From NCBI GenBank assembly GCA_947179155.2, contig OX359267.1, positions 45,452,292-45,516,291 of the forward strand: a stretch of DNA of 64,000 nt. Reading direction: 5' to 3'. Under the pieces are notes generated by a model. That model searched no databases, was not told the origin of the DNA, and worked only from the letters and a program-made list of their open reading frames with translations. Source of the DNA: Hedera helix (lineage: Eukaryota > Streptophyta > Magnoliopsida > Apiales > Araliaceae). Shown here in pieces: positions 47,360-58,627 of the stretch (within the stretch, counting starts at the first letter, position 1; each line of letters opens with the position of its first letter). The translations under genes were made by a program, and so were the position numbers.

Positions 47360-49412
47360 TTAGAATTTGTGACATGCCATGTTTGGTTTAACGTTGGATG
47401 GATCAGAAAATGCTCCGGTAGCTATTTTCTCGTACACAATCTTGTCAGCTGCCTCCGTGAAGTGAATTCCATCCCAACTTATTCGTTCTCGAGGGCGTTT
47501 ACATGCTCCCACCGGAACTTGCGTGCCATTTACAGTAACAGTGCCTTGTCCACATGCTACATTCCCATAATTATATTTTCCTCCATAACCACAGCAAGCT
47601 ACAAGATAGTTCTTGAATCCTGCAAGTTTTAAGGGAAAAAATCTAAATCATATGTTCATAAATATATTTACAACTTTAAATATATATATATATATATATA
47701 TATATGGACCGGAGAATATTTCATAGCAATTGTTTTCGAATAAACACATCTTTGACATTTTTAAAGAGAAATTGATGTTCCAATTTTATTTTTATTTTTT
47801 GTAAAAAGGTACTATCGGCTATTATAAGTACGTATGTTACATAAAGATTAAAAAATTTAAATCGGAATCGTTTATTCACTTAGTCATAGATGTGTTTAAG
47901 GTTTATTTAGGGTTCATCGCCACAACCCTTCTGGTGTGCAGAGAGATCCGTGGCTCCAAAAGGGCCTTTATGGAATTTTGAACCATGGTCTGTCTTGAGA
48001 ATTCTTTATTAGGAAGTAGGTTTTTTTTTTGTTTAATTAATTTATAGTTACTCAAGCTTGATATGTAAAGTAAAATGGTCTTGGCATATATACCATATTT
48101 TTTGGGTTCCTTGTAAAGAGAATATTTGGCAGAGTAGATGTCCACGTGTGTGATTGCAGCTAAGGGAAGGTCTTTGCGGAGTTGAGCAATGGCCTCCTTC
48201 AACTTGAGATTGAAGTATTGGGATACTTCGTTATAAGGCTTTGCGCAACCAGCATTGTCTGTTTGGTCTTTTCTGACCGGAAAATATGTTAAGATGTAAG
48301 GAAGACAACCTATCGGTCCGGTGTTGTGTATCCAAAATGTTCTGGCTCCAAAATTGTTGTATATATTCTGCAAACACCACATGCATTTTTTATAATCTTG
48401 TTTCTTGACATATAATATATATATATTATACGGATGCCCACAAATATTCAAAAATATATAATTAATTTTGACTTTTTGTTATTAATATAAAATATTTTTA
48501 GATTTAAAACTGATATATTTTTTAACAAAATGAGTATCTACTATATATATGTTCCAACATGGCAAGGAAAAATAACTAATATGTGGGAGAAGCTTATTTA
48601 AAGAAAATAAAAAACTAGTCTTAGTGAAATTATTGAGAAAAAATATGCGAGATTTTTTCGTAAGTGCATCATTTTTTTACAAGAATTACCTTAATATGCT
48701 CTGAGAGCCGGTTGATCATATCTGGTACAGATGCATTGACAGCCTCTATTGACATGTTTGTAAAGAATCCCATGCCAAGATCATTTTGACCAATATCAAT
48801 AGTATATAAGGCTTTTGAAAAATATTCCTTCTTTGGCAGAAAATCCTTAAACCTTGCATCTGCATGCAATAATATAAAGTATTGATTAACTTATAAGTCT
48901 ATAAAATTAATTAATATTAAAAAAATTGACCAGATAATTTTCATGAATTATATACATATTCTCAAAAAAATTACCTTCTCTTCTGATTATTTGTGATCTT
49001 TCTATGAATTCTTGGAATTGCAAGTACTGAACATAAAGGTAAAAAGGACTCCATCCATGTGGCGGTAAGTATTTTGGCAGCAGGTAATCTTTTGGTGGTG
49101 CGATTGTAGCTGCTGAGTTGGCAAAATTGGCACCATAACTGAAGTCTGAACCCAAGGAGTTTAGGTAAGGGTGGAGGAATGGTTTCCCTAAGCTTGTAGC
49201 TGAACCACCAAAATATAATCATCAGTGCTCGTGCAGGTACGTATATATATGCATGGTTAGTTTCAATTCCACGTATTTTAGGTATGGCCAATTTATTTAT
49301 TTTCCAAGTTATTGACAAATATTGCATCTAAATATCATAGCTATTTTGTTATTTATCAATGCAACTCTGTGCTACTTGGCTACATGACTAAGAAATATAG
49401 TACACATGCAAA

Positions 49413-49458
<46 letters not shown>

Positions 49459-49903
49459 GAGTAATTCACAGTTTACGTTGAATGTCATTTAAATTTCGGA
49501 AAATAAACGTTAGAATGTGTTGAACTATACTTCTGTAATGCAAATATCTTCTGAAATGTAATTTTGGAAGTTAATTGCAGACTCTAAATAAATGTAATTC
49601 TGTCTATATATATATATAAAACAAAAACAAAAGTAAAAAAAATAAAAAATGGTGATGGTACGTACTCAAGAAATCAATCATGAGACGGCCATCCGAGTAT
49701 CGTCCGGCCGGCCTGTCGAAGAAGGATTGACCATTGGGTGGGACTGACCAGGAAAATGCTGCTGAAATTGCACCGGTGTCGGAATTAGAGTCTCCGAAGT
49801 TAAAGATGGCCGGATAGTCACATGTTTCTAAAGCCAAAGCAGGGTTCAGGAAAAGAACGCAAAATAAGGAAAAGGCTGACAGGCTCATGCTTAGGGACTT
49901 CAT
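47360..49903 (-). CDS. GDSL esterase/lipase, copy 3 (five exons)
   Basis: Exons: 49903-49666, 49199-48975, 48859-48690, 48367-48094 and 47619-47360, all with GT-AG introns; 388 residues ending ACHKF. Signal peptide 1-25 and all catalytic blocks are present: Ser39 (GDSNSDTG), Gly102 (GANFA), Asn180 (GQND), Asp352 and His355 (WDGIH). The exon 1 protein is identical to copy 1, and introns and 5' DNA are nearly identical too, so these two are the most recent duplicates. Differences include Asn for Ser in DQTDNAGC, an extra Asn in IYNNFGAR and Ser in SDPSNV. The function expected is a secreted ester hydrolase as for copy 1. Seen from the gene structure alone, it is the most conservative copy: standard length, no insertion in its introns. 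Confidence 0.9.
49416..49455. repeat. (AT)n microsatellite in intron 1 of GDSL copy 3
   Basis: About 19 AT dinucleotides at the same intron position as in copy 1. Confidence 0.9.
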
Positions 49904-49958
49904 AGTGTAGGAATTAGGATGTATTGGTTTGATATTGAAAGTAAGCTAGGAAGTTTGG

Positions 49959-49966
49959 TTTATATA
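49959..49966 (-). promoter_or_regulatory. TATA box of GDSL copy 3
   Basis: TATATAAA about 56 bases above the ATG, identical in context to copy 1. Confidence 0.7.
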
Positions 49967-52001
49967 GTGTGGGAATTTGGTGATGGGCGTACTCTAGTTG
50001 AATAATTATAAGTGGGTGTTTGGTCAAGAATTTTCAATTCTGAATGATTTAAAGCCAGAGGTAAAGAACCATTTTGCTTGCTTTCTTGTTATTTTTTATA
50101 AGTGATCGAAATTTTCTGAAAATTTGGCATTTTAAGGTTCAAATTTGCTCAAGATTATGTCAAGTCTAAAAATGTTGCATCAATATATTACAAAACTTAC
50201 ATATTCTTTGTTAGTCCCTATTATATATATCCCTAAAATTAGTTAGTGTTGATTTAATAGAAGTGACATAATAAAATTATAATAAATAATTTGTACAAAT
50301 TATACCTAAAAATTTGTTTACCAATGATAGGACTCATGTATAAATTGCATGCTAGTATATAAAGATATGTAAAATACCTAATAGTATGTAGGACTGTTTT
50401 TTAATTTTTATAGTGTTTGTATACAATTTTTTGTGTACAATTTATATCCATAACATTATTCAATTGTAATAGTAAGGTCAAGAGTATTGTGTCATTTTAT
50501 ACTACAATTAATTTATTTTTTTTATATATAAAATAAAAAATGTTAACAAATTAATTAGATTCTTTTTTGTAAAACATAAAAATATTATGTAGATGCAATA
50601 TTTATTTTATAACATTGACAAAAGACTTTATTAAACTTCATGAAAATGGAATCTCTCTTTTTCATAAGAAAATGGTTTATGTATCAACTAATTTAATGAC
50701 AAATTTAAATTGCAATTAATATAAAATATTAAATGATAAAATAAAATAATAATATGTAATTTTTTTTATTCACGTTTTTATCATATTTAATATTAATATA
50801 AATTACAGCACTCTTTCTGAAAACCAAAATATTAATTATAGTATTACGTTCTTGTATTAATAATTGCTGCCCTGCGTAATTTTAACATTCACGGAGTGGT
50901 TTCCTAACCCATGTAGTCAATAAATTATAGACTATAATAGAGTAATTTTCTCCTTCCAGGTCATAGAGGAACTAAAAATACACCAATTTTTAGAAAAGCA
51001 GCAAATGTTTACTGTATAAGTTAATAATATTCTAAATTTAAAATTAAGGTGTATTTTTTTTAATTTATAATTGATAGTATTTTTTTGAGTAGCTTAAGAT
51101 GTTAATAATTGTATCCACAAAAATTAAATAAATTCACATTAATTTTAAAAATAAAAAAGTCACAAATTAACTTTAAATATTTAAAATAGAATTCCTTTTG
51201 TGAAAAAAAAAATGGTAACAATTAACCCACGCTAAAGTTGAGGGAAAATAATAAAATTTAGGTTAGCCTTTTCATTTTTTGAACATCCTTTGCTCCTCAA
51301 AATTTGTCAAATATGTTACAAAAGATATTTTTTATTTTATTCGTAGTGGGATAAAATAACACAATATTATTAAGTTTGATATCATAATTATATTATTATG
51401 TTATGATTAATTAATAACTAAATTATTATTTTAAGGTTAAGAACTAAACAAATTCTTACAACCTTAATGTATATAAAATTTATATACGTGACTCATTTTG
51501 TGAAAGGAAGGAACTATAAGAGCAGAACATATGAAAGTTATAAAATTTATGTTTATAAAATATGACTCTTGTTTTAGAACAAAAAGATTATAATATCTCC
51601 GTCAGTTTTGAATGGAAAAATCTCGAGTGGCAGCCCCAGACTCCAGTTTTGGACCTACACTAGCTATAGTCGTACTCACCCAGTTGCATCAATCAGTTAG
51701 TCGGGCTAAAGAAAACATGTCATGAAAATGACTAAGCAAATTATAACCGGCTTAACTTGATAATATCATAACAATAATTATATAATTTGTCAAAATAATG
51801 CGTGTTATTAAAAATATAAAGTGCCTTATTAAAATAAATATCAAAGTATCACTAAATAAATATTTGTTCTAATAACATAATTATTATAATAGAATCTTCC
51901 TTTTTACACTTATTATTCAATTTCTCTTGATATATATTTAGCGACATAAATTATTTTTAACAACACAATCATTACTAAAACTCTGATATTATCAACGGTT
52001 A
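49967..52001. repeat. Upstream block of GDSL unit 3
   Basis: Near-identical to 3665-5695 above copy 1, with single-base changes and short gaps (for example 16 bases fewer near 50405). It retains the GCTAAAGTTGAGGG segment (near 51230) that block A lost. No gene. Confidence 0.75.
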
Positions 52002-52009
52002 TAAATTAC

Positions 52010-52777
52010 TAGTATTCTCATACTCGGATTGGTCATCGAACCGAAAAAGTTACAGGGCGGATGGGTCACTGGTCCAACCAGTGGTTGGACCGTTATTGAA
52101 TCGGTGACGTCATTAATATGTAATAAATATTAAATAATTAAATATATTAATTATTATTATATATTATATATAATATTTAGTAAATATGTAAAATTAATCA
52201 ATTTATCTATATACAAAAAAAAAAATTAAACATATTTATACAATGTTTACTTCATACCATTCAAATAAATACTAAATTTATATTAAAAGAAGATATTAAA
52301 CCATAATCATAACTCAAAATTTAAGACTTAAGAGTGATAAAAGCAAACACAAATGAACATAAACATCTCTAGGATACATTCAATCAAATTTGGTAAAATA
52401 AATAAATCTATTTGTACAATATTTATTTTATACAATTTAAATAAATACTAAATGTATATGAAAATAAAGATATTAAATCATGATCATAACTCAAAACTCA
52501 AAACTTAATCAATGATACATTTAATCAAGTTCAAATACTTAATTTTTTTTAAAAAAAAATTATAAAAAAAAGAAAGGTAAAGAACCGATAAAACTGATGA
52601 CCCAATAAAACTGGTGACCTGGTGACTGGGTCACTGGGCAACCGGTCCAACAGCCAGGTCACCTTTTGACCGTCTTTTGATCAAATCCAATTTTTTAGTT
52701 TGAATTGGACCGAAGGACCGACCAATTTCGATTTTTTTTGGTCAAACCGGTGGTCTAATCCGGATTTGACAACCTTG
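52010..52777. mobile_element. hAT-like non-autonomous transposon
   Basis: 768 bases between perfect TAAATTAC repeats (52002-52009 and 52778-52785). Termini TAGTATTCTCATACTCGGAT and, on the minus strand, CAAGGTTGTCAAATCCGGAT are a degenerate inverted pair, 14 of the first 23 bases matching. GGTCCAAC/GTTGGACC and GTCACTGG words fill both subterminal regions. The interior is AT-rich, without transposase. Block B at 8733-8740 (TAAATTAT) is an unoccupied relative of the site. A truncated sister lies at 5704-5812. Confidence 0.8.
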
Positions 52778-52785
52778 TAAATTAC

Positions 52786-54797
52786 ATTTTTATTATCGAA
52801 TTTATAGTTAACTTCAATATTTTTTCTGCCAACTTCAATACTTCAAAGCAAACGTGCCCATGTATAGACAACTAAGTCAATTTTTGACACGTAAAATCTT
52901 TCATTATAATACTACTACTATTATTTAGTAGGAAAAATATATTTATATCAAATTTTATTTCTAATAATTAAATTTTATTCTAAATATTAGTTTTTCAAAA
53001 CAAACAAAATTCATGTTTAAATCGATCTGCCTTTAATAAATTTATACATATTATTGGTTGAGAGAGTCAAAGTTTAAACAAAACTTTAAAGCTTAATTAA
53101 ATAGGACCTCGAAAGTGAAGAAAAAGAGTCATCACGTGCTGGAAAACAAATTATATATATTTTTTAAAATCATAAGAATTACTAAAGATACATGCTTGAA
53201 AAGATTTGGAGAAAATTAAGATAAACACGGAGAAGAGTAAACAGCCGCGCGAGAGAAGCATCCTAGAAATGCACAATAATTTCCTACTTGCCCTACGTTG
53301 TTGTAGTTTGAACCTGACGCAATGTTTATATTATTTTTGTATTAATTTTGAAGACATTAATTTGCAAACTTATGAGGCCAAACTCACCTGGTAATAGTCA
53401 CACGAAAAAAATTTTAGACTTACTTATAAATTTTATCCGGTATATTTATTCACAGAATAGATAAAAGAGTATAATTTTATTTTTAATTATTAAGATAAAT
53501 GTAATGAAATCATACTTTTTTTTTATCTTTTCTAAGGATAAAATTTGTGGGTAAATATAAAATGACTCAGAATCAAAACTTTCAAATTTCGTACATCGGA
53601 TGGAGATAAGAATAATTAATTAATTAATAACATTTCTTCAGTTTAGATTTATAAATTTATTATTGACTTTTAAAAGTTGGTTTAAAAAAATTTGAAACTC
53701 CAAATTTAGACGATTTATAAAAATTATGAAACAATAAAATTTATAATGAGTAGTACTTTTTATATAATTAACAATAGTTATCATTGTATTGACTAAAAGT
53801 AAAGAAATTCATATTAATTTTGAGTTTAAAAATATAAAAAAATATCTATATTTTTATTTTTATAATACTAATATAAAGTGACATAATATAATTGACCAAA
53901 TTTATCATCCTAATCTCATTATCATTCCATAATACTAAATCAACTACTTATTATTTTAAAGAGTATATGCAAGATAAAAATATATCTGTAATATTTATAA
54001 ATTATGCAAAAGATATTATTTTTGTGGAACGGATGGAGAACAATAGTAAATAAACTAAAAAGACTCAACTTTCACTTTATAAACCCTAAAAACAAGCTAA
54101 AAAAAATAGCAAAATGATAAATTAATTAATAATATAAATAAAATTAGAATAGTTTCTAGATCATTCTTGTTCTATAATAGATTTGTGTGACGTTATTATG
54201 ACGACTTATTTTTCATTATTCGTGTTTAAGAACTACTTAGATTCACATATTCTATTATTATTTTTGAAATATGAATATTTTTTAATAGTATTTGTGGTTT
54301 CATAAACTGTTGCTATGATTGATACTCTTTTTAATTATCTATTATTTTGTATTAAATAATTATTATTTTTTATTATAATATTTTCATCTTTCGTAATATA
54401 TTATAATTTTAAAACATCTTAGTTCTTTTAACCGTTTAATAAAAAAAGACCGTCTCACTTGAAAAAATTTAACCTCGAGTTTGCTTCTTAATCTTTAATT
54501 CGTCCTACCCAATTACGAGATACCTTGAATGTAAAGGCTGCTTTATTTTCAATTAGTGTGTCTTCATCAAAGAATTGTACTCGATCTCCTATTAATTTAA
54601 ATTTTAAATAGGGGTACAATTAATAAAAGATTCCAACTCCAATAAATTCAATATCTTCATGTGAATGAAAAGTTGTCTTATCTTCATGAAGAATTCTTTA
54701 CCACAAATTTATTCTTTCCGTCAAAATTGAAAATTTGGTGCTTTGATGACAACGTTTTTTTTTTTTTTTAATTTTTAATCAATGTGACTATGCATAA
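52786..54797. repeat. Distal intergenic DNA of unit 3
   Basis: No gene. 52786-52905 matches 8745-8870. 52915-53380 matches the corresponding unit 2 stretch. 53308-53360 holds the empty site of the 10990-14868 retrotransposon. 53850-54790 matches 9490-10470. A 62-codon frame at 53206-53394 is not conserved in the other units. Confidence 0.6.
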
Positions 54798-55553
54798 CAC
54801 TACAAAAAAAGAGTCGACAGACCTTGTGTGACTATGCATAACATTACAAAAAAAAGTCATTACCAACGGACAGGTCCGCTACCAATGACCATTTTGTCAT
54901 CGGCAATGAAGTTATTGGCGACAAACCTATCCGTCGGTAATGTCGTCGCCTCACGTTCCCGTCGATCGGCGTCAGTAATTACTCAATAGCGACGGAGTCA
55001 TTAGTGACGGACAATCTGTTGGCAATGAGATTATTGGCAACAGACTGTTCGTTACCAATGATTACTATAATAATAAAATTAAACAGTTTTTAGCGACGGA
55101 CTGTCGGTCGTTTATCACCACTATCCGTAGCCAATAACTTTTATTTTTTTAAATTGAGCCAGTCATTTGCTACAAAATAGGTCGTCGCTGATTCCACATT
55201 GGCGACGGTCAATGCCACCTGTAGCTAATAACCATTTTTTTTAATTAAAAAAATGAAATTTGCAAAATCCCTTACTTTTTTTACATATACATAATTGCAC
55301 CTGTTATAAATTAAAAATAACAAATAATTCTTGACTAACGCATATCAAGAACCATTCTAATGCGTACACAACGAAATCACATAAATCATAAAATGTAACT
55401 ACATATAAAATGTAATCATTGTATAACCAAACAACTAGATAAATACATAAAAATAAATATAAACCATCAAACTAAGTAGGTACAATACCCTAGTCTGTAT
55501 AACCCAAAAATTAACTATAGTTAGATACACCAAAATAAAAAATCTACAAAGTG

Positions 55554-55726
55554 CTATATCCCCAAGTCGTTATCATCATCATCTTCATTGGGAGATAAGT
55601 GAATATCGTTCATCGAGCTACTGTCGGTCCCACCCTCAGCACTATCATCAGCATCGACTCGAGGGTCCTCACCATCTCCTCTAGGGTCCTCGTTATCGCT
55701 GCCTGCTCCACCCATGCCACGAGACT
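55554..55726 (-). pseudogene. Acidic C-terminal exon remnant in the CACTA element
   Basis: An open stretch ending in TAG at 55556-55554 encodes an acidic tail: GGAGSDNEDPRGDGEDPRVD, then NDIHLSPNEDDDDNDLGI. It lies close to the CACTA subterminal repeats, where last exons of plant En/Spm-type transposon genes often sit. I do not recognise a specific family from the sequence. Confidence 0.4.
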
Positions 55727-55799
55727 TATCAACAAGAAATTACAAAATTAAAATATAAGTTAGGCAAAAGATATTCTAACTCGGGCATCAGAACTCAAA

Positions 55800-56420
55800 A
55801 TCGAGCCCCGTAAGTTGTCATACGTTTAGAATATCTAAGAGGTGCTTCACCTACGGTTTCATGTCGTTTCGATGCCTGAGACGAGTTTTGGTCTACTTTT
55901 TTTATATTTCTCTAAGTTTTTTTTTTAAAAATAAGTTAGGCAAATGAGATTTTAGCTCGACCATCGGAATTCGGAATTGAGCCTCGTAAGTTGTCACACG
56001 TTTAAAATATGTAATAGGTGTTACGCCTACGATTTCGTGTCGTTTTGATGCCCGAGGCGAGTTTTCGTCTATTTTTCTTATATTAATTTGTCTAAGTTTT
56101 TTTAAAATAAGTTATGTAAACGAGATTCTAAGTCGACCATCGTAACTCAGAATCGAGCCCCATAAGTTGTCACGCACTTGAAATAGGTAAGAGGTGATAC
56201 GCCTACGGTTTCGAGTCGTTTCGATGCTTGGGGCGAGTTTTGGTCTACTCTTTCTGTATTTGTCTAAGTTTTTTTTAAATAAGTTAGACAAACGAGATTC
56301 TAACTCGACCATCAAAACTCGGAATCGAGTCCCGTAAATATTAATGTGTTTGAAATATATAAGAGGTACTACGTCTACGGTTTCGTGTCGTTTCGATGTC
56401 CGTGGTGAATTTTGGTCTAC
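55800..56420. repeat. Diverged tandem repeat inside the CACTA element
   Basis: Four to five copies of a segment of about 150-160 bases, each with TCGGAATCGAG(C/T)CCCGTAA-like, TACGCCTACGGTTTCG-like and GTCGTTTCGATGCC-like landmarks (at about 55795, 55965, 56135, 56300). Substitutions separate the copies. Short open frames within it (56112-56315) are by-products of the repeat. Confidence 0.75.
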
Positions 56421-56599
56421 TTTTCTAATATTTGTCTAAAAATTTTAAATATAAATTAGGCAATTGTCTTTTTTTATAACTTTTTAACAATTTATATAAT
56501 CAATATAATATATATCAATACAAATTATATATTTAAAGACATAAATTAAAATTTTTATTTACTAGTCGCATATGTAGCAGAAAGAGGTTTGCAAATACA

Positions 56600-57010
56600 A
56601 CCACTGTTATTTGAACGGCCTTCTACACTATTAAACCACATAGCTCGTCTCGTGAAGCTGAATTAATGGAATCGTGTACGATCTCCTGAGCGAGGTGGTA
56701 AACATGCTCACGTGATGGTGAACATGATGAAATTTGACTGCTTACCATGCACCCATCGAAGATCCTCCTAAAAAAATTGTCCAATAAGAATGGGTCGGCT
56801 CCCAATCCACTCGCATTATCTGATCCAATAGAGTGGCGATGTTTGGCTTTAGCAACAAGCACTACAGTGTACGTTGGGACTCTTGACATGCCCAGAATTC
56901 AATTCTTCTTCGGTCCTCTAATAGCCAGTCATCAATCTCCTCATATTCACGCGTGGAGGGATCTACCTCGGTATCAGCTCTCTGAGTATCCCGAGCCTCA
57001 GTAACATCTT
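56600..57010 (-). pseudogene. Possible CACTA-associated protein remnant
   Basis: On the minus strand an Asp/Glu/Arg-rich reading, FQDVTEARDTQRADTEVDPS and EEIDDWLLEDRRRIEFWACQ (from about 57005), is followed in another frame by 56889-56623 (SDNASGLGADPFLLDNFFRR). The pieces look like a once continuous protein with a frame break. Identity is unknown; membership in a transposon-encoded family is inferred from position only. Confidence 0.35.
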
Positions 57011-57300
57011 GAAACCTAGTCTAAAATAAAAACATAAAGATGTGAAAGAAGATTAATACTAATTACATGAATTAAAATATAAAGAAAATAAACTACAAAA
57101 TTACTTACAACTATTTCCTCTGCCTCATTTGAGATATAACCACCATCACATTTCTTCTAGTGGGTGTGCCACCAAAACTCCAAGCGAAAATGTGGGTTCT
57201 TAAGTTTAGTCTATAGTCTCTCCCTGTATAAGTCATACGACTAGAACCCCGTGCAGTGCAGAATCCGACTCTGCGAGCGAGCTGTTGAACGCTGAAAAAA

Positions 57301-57922
57301 AGAAGAACTTTTTATTTCCTATACTATACAAATTTATAATAATTAAATATATACTTTCTAAATTTGTAAAGTATCAACAAAACAAAAAAGCAAACAATCT
57401 TTAATAACAAAAAAAAAAAAAAGTAATTTCTAAGAGATTTTTTATTTTTTATTTTACCAATTTAATTACAAATTTTTTTATCACAATTTTATGTAATTAA
57501 TTAAGACAATATAACACATTATATTATATATTACTTAAATTTATTAAAACTTGAAATTATACCAAATCACACAATTAATTGTATAAATAATAATATATGT
57601 GATTTTTTAAGACATAATAACTATAACATTTGTTAAAAAAATTAGAGTGAATTCATTAGTAACTAATTGTTATAACAAAATTAAAACTTATTAGAACTTA
57701 CATTTTGTACTTCTATTCGAATTAAAATTTCAAGTAAATTTTGTCAATATAAACACTAATATAGAGTTATATTATAAACTTAAATAAAATTAAAATAATT
57801 ATTTTATCATAATTATAATTAAATAAATATGCGTTCAAATAGTTAACTTGTTATATTATATTCCTAAAAAGTGGAGTTTTCAAAAAAAAAAAAGTCACAC
57901 ATATTGTAGCATTGGTTCTCAT
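57301..57922. repeat. Duplicate of intergenic DNA at 16030-16625
   Basis: AT-rich, no gene. Aligns with 16033-16625 with scattered substitutions. Confidence 0.6.
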
Positions 57923-58627
57923 TAGGCATGCACAACAGGTCGATTTGGCCTGACCTAGGCTTAGTAGACTTTGACTGTTGATCAGGCAAGGTCAAATTTT
58001 AATTTTTGGGCCTACAAGTTAGGTCAGACTTTGACTTTTGGGTCTGCAGGCTAGGCCGGACCGGGCTTATTGGTCCAGGTATTTTTCTGTAATTCTGTAT
58101 AACCATCCTTTTAGAGTAATCTATAATTATAGATAAACTTGATAGTGAAGCAACATTTTCTGAAGAAACAAACTACGAGCAAGTTTTCTCGAGAATGCAT
58201 ATAATTTACTAATTTCTTAAATGGTATATTCTTATATCTTAACTTTTTATTTTGTTTTCCTCTACCTCACTCATTTTAGTTATAGTGGGAGAAAAAGATA
58301 GGTAAATAGACTACTTTTTTAATATCTTAAATATATAACAAAATAAGTTGATAACTATTTTATTATTGACTGAATATAGACAAACACTTCTAAGACAAAA
58401 ATAATATTTATAATAATAACATATTAATTAAAGATTATTTTATAATAATAACTTGTATGTTAGGCCGGACCAAACTTTTTTTAGGTCAAGTTAGGATTTA
58501 GTATTCAAACAATAACCTTTTTAAAATTTACAGATTAGATCTGAACTGATCAAGTCTCACCAAATCAAACTTTGACCATGCCAGACACAAATCTCCCAGC
58601 GTACTGCGGGCTTTTTATGTATGTGTA
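57923..58627. mobile_element. hAT-like non-autonomous element
   Basis: 705 bases starting TAGGCATGCACAA. The minus-strand end reads TACACATACATAA (9 of 13 match). Flanks are GTTCTCAT (57915-57922) and GTCGTCAT (58628-58635), 6 of 8 matching. The region near 16635 (GGTCCCCATCCGTC) is the uninterrupted site. Interior words such as GGCCTGACC, AGGCCGGACC and GACTTTGAC occur near both ends. No transposase. Confidence 0.6.

Larger units (their letters stand above)
54798..57300 (-). mobile_element. CACTA (En/Spm) element, decayed
   Basis: Begins CACTACAAAAAAA at 54798, inserted after a TGCATAA present in unit 1 near 10453. A subterminal region (54860-55220) is full of direct and inverted words of the GCGACGGA / TCCGTCG / ATTGGCGAC type. 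The stretch at about 55800-56400 carries four or five diverged copies of a roughly 160-base segment (TTCTAACTCG...GTTTCGTGTCGTTTCGATGCC). Minus-strand coding-like pieces follow at 55554-55726 and about 56600-57010. The right end was not found, and the boundary near 57300 is set by where intergenic homology resumes. Confidence 0.65.

Noticed and set aside
56747..57004. Plus frame opposite the CACTA-associated minus frame
   Set aside because: The minus reading is more coherent and continues across neighbouring segments; neither is strongly supported.
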